Assembly (NCBI GenBank): GCA_018376005.1
Contig: JAHACE010000012.1
Span: forward strand, 1-10,738
DNA length: 10,738 bases
Direction of reading: 5' to 3'
Source of the DNA: Atopobium sp.
GTDB taxonomy: Bacteria > Actinomycetota > Coriobacteriia > Coriobacteriales > Atopobiaceae
Shown here: positions 6,116-10,738 of the stretch, piece by piece
Layout of the letters: each line of letters begins with the position of its first letter
Position numbering within the stretch: the stretch's first letter is position 1
Notes under the pieces: model-generated
What the model saw: only the letters and a program-made list of their open reading frames with translations
Database searches by the model: none
What the model was told of the DNA's origin: nothing
Translations under genes and position numbers: made by a program

Positions 6116-6180
6116 GGCGAGAAAAACTTTTTATCTCGCATCTCTGCTATGCAGTTTTTGCATAACGGCTATGCATAATC
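6116..6180. other. Cluster of small inverted repeats between asnS and the phosphatase gene
   Basis: GCGAGA (6117-6122) pairs with TCTCGC (6133-6138). Then TATGCA (6148-6153), TGCATA (6159-6164) and TATGCA (6170-6175) allow two mutually exclusive 6-bp hairpins with 5-nt loops. They lie 100-160 bp downstream of the asnS stop in the minus direction. No T-run follows on the minus strand, so this is not a clean terminator. The rest of the gap (6181-6274) shows nothing convincing. Confidence 0.4.
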
Positions 6181-6274
6181 TGCACGCAAAAATCCAACTT
6201 GAAAGACTTGGCAACTGTGGCGGTTAAGTTAGCGCTCTATCCACGCGTCCCTACACCGCCTGTGACCGGCAATC

Positions 6275-7678
6275 TTAAAAGTCAGCGTTACCAACGGTAC
6301 GAGGGTGAGGAATAACGTCGCGAATGTTATCCACACCGGTGAGGTACATAACAAGGCGCTCAAAGCCAAGACCAAAGCCAGAGTGTGTGCAAGAGCCGTA
6401 ACGGCGAAGATCCAAATAATACTTGTAATCGTCGGGGTTCATGCCAAGCTCAACAATGCGCTTCTCAAGAAGTTCAAGACGGTCTTCTCGCTGTGAGCCA
6501 CCAATAATCTCACCAATACCTGGGACAAGGCAGTCAGCTGCGGCAACAGTCTTGCCGTCATCGTTAAGGCGCATGTAGAAGGCCTTGATTTCTGCGGGAT
6601 AATCAGTGACAAAGATTGGCTTTCCAAAGTGCTGCTCGGTGAGGTAGCGCTCGTGCTCAGTCTGAAGGTCAATGCCCCACTCGACGGGATACTCAAACTT
6701 CTGACCAGCCTTTACTGCCTCCTGCAGAATCTCAATTGCCTCGGTGTAAGAAACGCGAGAGAACTGGGAAGTTGCAACGTGGTTCAGGCGCTCAAGCAGA
6801 CCCTTATCCACAAACTTGTTAAGCATCTCAAGCTCATCTGGGCAGTGCTCAAGAACATACGCAATAACGTAGCGCAGCATCTCTTCTGCAACATCCATGT
6901 CCTGTGCAAGATCACAGAAAGCCATCTCTGGCTCAATCATCCAGAACTCTGCAGCGTGGCGGCGTGTGTTGGAGTTCTCTGCGCGGAACGTTGGACCAAA
7001 GGTGTACACATCACCAAAGGCCATAGCAAAGTTCTCTGCCTGAAGCTGACCAGAAACGGTGAGGTGAGAAGACTGACCAAAGAAGTCCTTTGAGTAGTCA
7101 ACATCGCCCTTCTCGGTACGTGGAACGTTGTTTAGATCAAGCGTGGTAACGCGGAACATCTCTCCTGCGCCTTCAGCATCAGATGCGGTGATGATTGGGG
7201 TGTTCACGTAGACAAAGCCACGGTCTTGGAAGAACTGGTGGATGGCGAAGGCAGCCACAGAACGGATGCGGAAAACTGCACGGAACATGTTGGTACGAGG
7301 ACGAAGGTGCTGTTGTGTGCGAAGGTACTCGAGAGACTGACGCTTCTTCTGCATTGGATAATCTGGGCTGGATGGTCCTTCGATCACAATGGTCTGAGCC
7401 TGCAGCTCAATAGGCTGTGGGCGATCAGGGGTAAGCTCAAGGACACCCTGAATAATCAGAGCAGCGCCAACGCCACAGGAAGCAACCTCCTCGTAATTGC
7501 CAAGGTTCTCACGATTCATAACAACCTGTAGGTCTTTGAAGCAGCTACCGTCATTAAGTGTGACGAAGCCAAAATTCTTCATATCCCTTACTGAACGTAC
7601 CCAGCCGGCCACGGTAACTTTTTGGCCACCAAGTTGCTCTGCATCTGCGTACAATGCAGAAATCGTGATGCGCTCCAC
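6275..7678 (-). CDS. asnS: Asparaginyl-tRNA synthetase
   Basis: A class IIb aminoacyl-tRNA synthetase of 467 residues with this start, matching the usual bacterial AsnRS length. It activates asparagine with ATP and loads it onto tRNA-Asn. An N-terminal OB-fold for the anticodon (VTVAGWVRSVRDMKNFGFV, about 21-39) is followed by the catalytic core. Motif 2 is FRAENSNTRRH (231-241) and motif 3 is GFGLGFERLVMYLTG (434-448). The closing PHPRTVGNADF is close to the typical C-terminus. Start choice: AAGGAGG (7693-7687) stands 8 nt before a GTG at 7678, but only 2 nt before an in-frame ATG at 7684 and downstream of a GTG at 7702. The 7678 GTG therefore fits best; the ATG would add two residues. It is divergent from pyrE, and its leader carries two tandem hairpins. 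Confidence 0.96.
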   Translation of the reverse strand: MERITISALYADAEQLGGQKVTVAGWVRSVRDMKNFGFVTLNDGSCFKDLQVVMNRENLGNYEEVASCGVGAALIIQGVLELTPDRPQPIELQAQTIVIEGPSSPDYPMQKKRQSLEYLRTQQHLRPRTNMFRAVFRIRSVAAFAIHQFFQDRGFVYVNTPIITASDAEGAGEMFRVTTLDLNNVPRTEKGDVDYSKDFFGQSSHLTVSGQLQAENFAMAFGDVYTFGPTFRAENSNTRRHAAEFWMIEPEMAFCDLAQDMDVAEEMLRYVIAYVLEHCPDELEMLNKFVDKGLLERLNHVATSQFSRVSYTEAIEILQEAVKAGQKFEYPVEWGIDLQTEHERYLTEQHFGKPIFVTDYPAEIKAFYMRLNDDGKTVAAADCLVPGIGEIIGGSQREDRLELLEKRIVELGMNPDDYKYYLDLRRYGSCTHSGFGLGFERLVMYLTGVDNIRDVIPHPRTVGNADF

Positions 7679-7686
7679 GGGCATAC

Positions 7687-7693
7687 CCTCCTT
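7687..7693 (-). promoter_or_regulatory. Ribosome binding site that decides the asnS start
   Basis: AAGGAGG on the minus strand. Spacing is 8 nt to GTG 7678 and 2 nt to ATG 7684. A third candidate GTG at 7702 lies upstream, at the foot of a hairpin and without a ribosome binding site. Confidence 0.6.
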
Positions 7694-7701
7694 GTAACTC
7701 A

Positions 7702-7741
7702 CTCTGCAGGCTTTTCCTGCGCTCTGCAGGACTATCCTGCG
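7702..7741 (-). repeat. Tandem 20-nt repeat forming two hairpins in the asnS leader
   Basis: Two adjacent 20-nt copies (7702-7721 and 7722-7741) share CTCTGCAGG and CCTGCG on the plus strand and differ only in the middle, with 17 of 20 identical. Each is self-complementary: 7706-7710 pairs with 7716-7720 (5-nt loop), and 7726-7731 pairs with 7735-7740 (3-nt loop). The proximal hairpin ends about 13 nt before the asnS ribosome binding site. Conservation of arms with divergence of loops suggests selection on the paired shape, for example as a binding site or mRNA-stability element. Confidence 0.6.
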
Positions 7742-7842
7742 AGACGAACAAATATCTATTTAGAATACCGCATAACCACATGGCAAACGTTCACTTTTAT
7801 ATATCTGGCGGTAATTACGCTAATCTCACACAGCCAAGCCGG

Positions 7843-7872
7843 CACGCCATAAAACACCACGCCATAAAACAC
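7843..7872 (+). repeat. Perfect tandem duplication of a 15-mer upstream of pyrE
   Basis: CACGCCATAAAACAC occurs at 7843-7857 and again, without a gap, at 7858-7872. It lies 84-113 bp before the pyrE start in the asnS-pyrE divergent gap, just upstream of a weak -10-like TAAACT (7889-7894). It could be paired regulator sites or a slippage duplication. Confidence 0.65.
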
Positions 7873-7955
7873 ATATCCGTAATTCGGCTAAACTAGTGCA
7901 GTGGAACGTGCCTACAAAGTGCTGCCACCTCAAAAGGCCTGCTGAAGGAGAAACC

Positions 7956-8636
7956 ATGGAAGACTACAAGCGCGAATTTATTGAGTTTATGGTCCAGAGC
8001 AACGTACTTACATTTGGTGATTTTACGCTTAAGAGTGGTCGCAAATCTCCTTTCTTCATGAACGCCGGCGCCTATGTCACTGGCGAGCAGCTCCACAAGC
8101 TGGGCCTTTATTACGCTCGCGCCATTCACGACAACTTTGGCCTGGATTTTGACGTAGTTTTTGGTCCTGCTTACAAGGGCATTCCCCTTTCCGTAATCAC
8201 TGCAATGGGAATCAATGAGCTCTATGGCAAACAGGTTCAGTACTGCTCCAACAGAAAAGAAGCAAAAGATCACGGCGCTGACGCTGGCATGCTTTTAGGA
8301 GCAGAGCTCAAAGACGGCCAGAGAGTGGTCATGGTTGAAGATGTCACTACCTCTGGCAAGTCTATTGAAGAGACCTATCCTCTGATTACCTCTATTGCAA
8401 ACATCCAGGTAGTTGGCCTTATTGTCTCACTCAATCGCATGGAAGTTGGCAAGGGCGGAAAAGTTGCAGCTCTCCAGGAAGTCTCTGAACGCTGGGGCAT
8501 ACCAACCGCAGCCATTGTCTCCATGGATGAGGTTACCGAGGCCCTCTACAACAAAGAGGTTGACGGCAATGTTATTATCGACGACACCTTGAAGAGCGCC
8601 ATTGATGCCTACTACCAGCAGTATGGTGTTAAATAA
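7956..8636 (+). CDS. pyrE: Orotate phosphoribosyltransferase
   Basis: A 226-residue cytosolic enzyme of the type I phosphoribosyltransferase fold. It joins orotate to PRPP to give orotidine 5'-phosphate, the penultimate step of UMP synthesis. The PRPP-binding loop VVMVEDVTTSGKS (124-136) is intact. TLKSGRKSPFFMNAGAY (24-40), FGPAYKGIPL (69-78) and the flexible-loop RKEAKDHG (100-107) are typical of PyrE. The start at 7956 follows AAGGAG at 5 nt; in-frame extension back to 7896 would add a non-conserved stretch. No other pyr gene is seen. It is divergent from asnS and 33 bp ahead of a LysR gene on the same strand. The stop is followed directly by the 12-mer GGCGAGAAAAAC. Confidence 0.95.
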   Translation: MEDYKREFIEFMVQSNVLTFGDFTLKSGRKSPFFMNAGAYVTGEQLHKLGLYYARAIHDNFGLDFDVVFGPAYKGIPLSVITAMGINELYGKQVQYCSNRKEAKDHGADAGMLLGAELKDGQRVVMVEDVTTSGKSIEETYPLITSIANIQVVGLIVSLNRMEVGKGGKVAALQEVSERWGIPTAAIVSMDEVTEALYNKEVDGNVIIDDTLKSAIDAYYQQYGVK

Positions 8637-8669
8637 GGCGAGAAAAACCTCTGCGTAGAAACCTGACTT

Positions 8670-9584
8670 ATGACTCTGACTCAACTTAAATACGTTCTTG
8701 CTATTGCTAAGGCAGGCACTATTAACGCCGCAGCTAAACAGCTCTTTATCTCGCAGCCTACCCTGAGTAGCGCAGTTAAAGAGCTTGAGGCCGAGCTGGG
8801 AATCTCCCTTTTTAACAGGACCAGCAAGGGTGTTGAACCTACCGCAGATGGCGAGGAGTTTTTGAGTTATGCCAGGCAAGTTGTCATGCAGACTGACCTC
8901 ATCGAAGAACGCTATCTGGGCACCGCCCCTTCTAAGCAGCGCTTTTGTGTTTCTTGCCAGCACTATTCCTTTGCAGTTGAGGCTTTTGTCAACCTGATTA
9001 AAGAGCACGGCGGCTCAAAGTACGATTTCCGTATCAGAGAAACGCAAACGTACGAGATTATTGAAGATGTCTCAAAGCTAAGAAGTGAAGTAGGCGTCCT
9101 TTACCTCAACTCGTTCAACGAGCGCGTTATTAGAAAAACGTTGCAGGACCAGGGCTTGGTTTTCTCGCCATTGTTTAAGTGCAAACCAAGCGTTTTTGTG
9201 GGAAAAGATAACCCGCTGGCAAAGCGTTCCTCGGTAACACTCAACGATCTTGCCCCCTACCCTCGCCTTTCTTACGAGCAGGGCGAGCACAACGCGTTCT
9301 ATTTCTCCGAGGAGCTTCTGGCAACACTTGATCGCGATAAGGACATCATGGTCCGAGACCGCGCCACTATCTTCAACCTGATTATTGGCCTGAACGGCTA
9401 CACCATCAGCACTGGCCTTATTAACGAGGAGCTCAACGGCCCAAACATTGTTGCAATTCCTCTAGCTGTTGATGATTACATGGAAGTTGGCTACGTTACC
9501 CACGACGAGAAGAGCCTCTCGCCCTTTGGTGAACTCTACATCGACGCGCTCAAGCGCTGCTGCCAGGCAGTTACGTGGGTGTAG
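8670..9584 (+). CDS. LysR-type transcriptional regulator
   Basis: A 304-residue protein with the standard LysR architecture. An N-terminal winged helix-turn-helix covers residues 1-60 (LKYVLAIAKAGTINAAAKQL then SQPTLSSAVKELEAELG, recognition helix about 28-40, and LFNRTSKGVEPT). A substrate-binding-like effector domain occupies about 90-295. Such proteins usually act as tetramers and respond to a small metabolite. The effector and targets cannot be told from sequence. It lies 33 bp after pyrE on the same strand with no terminator between, so readthrough is likely. The ATG at 8670 has no clear Shine-Dalgarno sequence (CCTGACTT precedes it), unlike every other gene here, so expression may be low or coupled. 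LysR genes are often divergent from their target, but no divergent neighbour exists here. Confidence 0.92.
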   Translation: MTLTQLKYVLAIAKAGTINAAAKQLFISQPTLSSAVKELEAELGISLFNRTSKGVEPTADGEEFLSYARQVVMQTDLIEERYLGTAPSKQRFCVSCQHYSFAVEAFVNLIKEHGGSKYDFRIRETQTYEIIEDVSKLRSEVGVLYLNSFNERVIRKTLQDQGLVFSPLFKCKPSVFVGKDNPLAKRSSVTLNDLAPYPRLSYEQGEHNAFYFSEELLATLDRDKDIMVRDRATIFNLIIGLNGYTISTGLINEELNGPNIVAIPLAVDDYMEVGYVTHDEKSLSPFGELYIDALKRCCQAVTWV

Positions 9585-9603
9585 GGGGTCTACTCCTCTC
9601 AAC

Positions 9604-9640
9604 TTGCGCTAAAATAATACCTTACGTTTTTGAAGCGCAA
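9604..9640 (+). promoter_or_regulatory. Candidate engB promoter inside a 7-bp inverted repeat
   Basis: TAAAAT (9610-9615) is a good -10 match about 37 nt before the engB start; no good -35 is present. It is bracketed by the perfect inverted repeat TTGCGCT (9604-9610) and AGCGCAA (9634-9640), spaced 23 nt. The repeat could be an operator or a 5' mRNA hairpin next to the ribosome binding site at 9642. Confidence 0.35.
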
Positions 9641-9651
9641 TGGGAGGCATC

Positions 9652-10236
9652 ATGGGTCTTAAGTATGAAACCGCACAATATGAGGCATCATACGGGGCAA
9701 TTTCACAACTTCCTTCTCCAGAGACCCCAGAGGTGGCCTTTGTGGGCCGCTCAAACGTGGGTAAGTCTTCCCTCTTAAATAAACTTATTGGACGAAAACA
9801 GCTTGCACGAGTTTCAAGCGTTCCAGGTAAAACCGCTAATATCAACTTCTTTGACGTTGATGGCGTCAAATTTGTAGACTTGCCTGGATACGGATTTGCA
9901 CGAGTTTCTCGCCAAGAAAAACAACGCTGGGCGGACCTCATTGGCGGCTATTTTGAGCAAGAACGCAGCTTTAACCTGGTCATTAGTCTTGTTGATATCA
10001 GACACGAAGCTCAAAAGCTTGACCTGCAGATGATTAGCTTTCTCCAAGAGGCTGATCTGCCCTTTGTAGTTGCGTTTACCAAGGCTGATAAGATTGCACG
10101 CGGCAAGCAAAACCAAGCCGCGGCTGCTTTGCGTAAAGCATTCCACATTACCCCTGAACAGGCCATTATTACCTCATCCGAGACCGGCCTGGGCATTGAC
10201 GAGTTGCGCCGCCGCATCGAAGACGCAACTATCTAG
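9652..10236 (+). CDS. engB: Ribosome biogenesis GTPase EngB/YsxC (YihA)
   Basis: A 194-residue single-domain GTPase of the TrmE-Era-EngA-EngB superfamily. The family is needed for late assembly of the large ribosomal subunit and is often essential. All G motifs are visible: G1 GRSNVGKS (32-39), G2 threonine in PGKTANINF (T61), G3 DLPG (76-79) in the family-typical VDLPGYGFA, G4 TKAD (143-146) and G5 SSETGLG (175-181). Length is normal. The start at 9652 follows GGGAGG at 4 nt; an in-frame ATG at 9640 overlaps the region before that site and is unlikely. It begins 67 bp after the LysR stop and probably has its own promoter. The stop codon TAG is part of the ribosome binding site of the next gene, so the two are likely translationally coupled. 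Confidence 0.95.
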   Translation: MGLKYETAQYEASYGAISQLPSPETPEVAFVGRSNVGKSSLLNKLIGRKQLARVSSVPGKTANINFFDVDGVKFVDLPGYGFARVSRQEKQRWADLIGGYFEQERSFNLVISLVDIRHEAQKLDLQMISFLQEADLPFVVAFTKADKIARGKQNQAAAALRKAFHITPEQAIITSSETGLGIDELRRRIEDATI

Positions 10237-10243
10237 GAGCATC

Positions 10244-10738
10244 ATGGATCCAATCCACCAGCAAGAGCAAGAGCACCTCTCCCACGTATACCAAAAACTT
10301 GTTGAGATTCGTGAGGATTTGGACACAACGCTCAACACCACGCAAAAAGATGCAGCTAGAGACCTTCGTCAGATGAGTGAAGAAATCCGCCCAGACTTTG
10401 GTGGAGCGGACGAAACCATCGAGACCCTTGCGGCCATTGAGACGCTCAACAGCGTTATTGATACCTACAACCAGTACCACGATTTTACTGTCGAGAAACT
10501 CGGTCGAGTTGAAATCCTTTTAAGGCAGCCTTACTTTGCTAAGGTCACGCTTAAAATGCGACCCGGACGTCCTTCTCGTGATGTATACATTGGTGCGGCG
10601 GGCATTACGGACAAAGACCGTACGCCGCTTATTGTTGATTGGCGCAGCCCTGTTGCCGAGACGTATTACAACCAAGAGATGGGCACTACGTCGTACCAGG
10701 TAGACGGTAAGAAAAGAACCGTTGAACTGGAACTTCGC
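10244..10738 (+). CDS. helD: HelD-like UvrD/Rep-family ATPase, 5' part (runs off the window)
   Basis: The first 165 codons of an open frame that continues past the window end. Residues 1-95 are charged and helical (HLSHVYQKLVEIREDLDTTL and onward), matching the N-terminal coiled coil that in Bacillus HelD reaches into the RNA polymerase secondary channel. The segment YIGAAGITD (115-123) with LIVDWRSPVAETYYNQEMG (129-147) is the conserved block that precedes the helicase domain 1A in HelD proteins. HelD recycles stalled RNA polymerase after termination, and in some actinobacteria it protects against rifampicin. The Walker A and B motifs would lie outside the window, so ATPase capacity is not seen. 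The ATG follows AGGAG at 4 nt, overlapping the engB stop, which suggests coupling. Assignment rests on the N-terminal block only. Confidence 0.8.
   Translation, partial: MDPIHQQEQEHLSHVYQKLVEIREDLDTTLNTTQKDAARDLRQMSEEIRPDFGGADETIETLAAIETLNSVIDTYNQYHDFTVEKLGRVEILLRQPYFAKVTLKMRPGRPSRDVYIGAAGITDKDRTPLIVDWRSPVAETYYNQEMGTTSYQVDGKKRTVELELR

Noticed and set aside
6181..6274. tRNA gene or asnS terminator downstream of asnS
   Set aside because: No cloverleaf or TTCGA-type T-arm was found. A GGCGGT/ACCGCC pair has a loop of about 30 nt and is not followed by a T-run, so neither call is supportable.
7702..7741. T-box leader of asnS
   Set aside because: The leader is too short, with no specifier loop, no T-box consensus and no terminator/antiterminator pair; only two small tandem hairpins are present.

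Overview
The window is about 10.7 kb of bacterial chromosome with moderate GC, short intergenic gaps and strong Shine-Dalgarno sequences (GGAGG, AAGGAG). Its gene set is mostly housekeeping: asparaginyl-tRNA synthetase, orotate phosphoribosyltransferase, the ribosome-assembly GTPase EngB/YsxC, a HelD-type helicase, an O-acetylhomoserine sulfhydrylase and a MATE pump. Protein style and gene content resemble the actinobacterial class Coriobacteriia, family Atopobiaceae (Atopobium/Lancefieldella/Olsenella type). That placement is a judgement from memory and was not tested by alignment.

Layout. Bases 1-302 hold no gene. They contain a roughly 130-bp element bounded by 26-nt inverted repeats, and directly beside it a 47-bp palindrome that looks like the two fused ends of an IS3-family insertion sequence. 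At 303-1460 (minus) lies an unrecognised membrane protein built from two copies of a four-helix unit. It diverges from a MATE efflux gene (1660-3144, plus). The MATE leader carries a three-codon mini-ORF (Met-Leu-Phe) with a perfect ribosome binding site, followed at once by a sequence complementary to the MATE ribosome binding site, which is the layout of a translational attenuator. Convergent to MATE is metY (3310-4590, minus), closed by a good intrinsic terminator. Upstream of metY on the same strand is a histidine-phosphatase (SixA-like) plus CHAD fusion (4660-6000), and then asnS (6275-7678, minus) with two tandem hairpins in its leader.

The right part reads on the plus strand: pyrE (7956-8636), a LysR regulator (8670-9584), engB (9652-10236) and the first 165 codons of a HelD-like ATPase that runs off the end (10244-10738). 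engB and helD are almost certainly cotranscribed, because the helD ribosome binding site overlaps the engB stop codon.

Functionally the window mixes efflux, sulfur amino-acid synthesis, possible phosphohistidine or polyphosphate signalling, tRNA charging, pyrimidine salvage/synthesis and RNA polymerase/ribosome maintenance. There is no large undescribed cluster. The best candidates for new biology are the MLF attenuator ahead of the MATE pump, the SixA-CHAD fusion, the duplicated membrane protein, the tandem hairpins before asnS, and a 12-mer (GGCGAGAAAAAC) that occurs three times.
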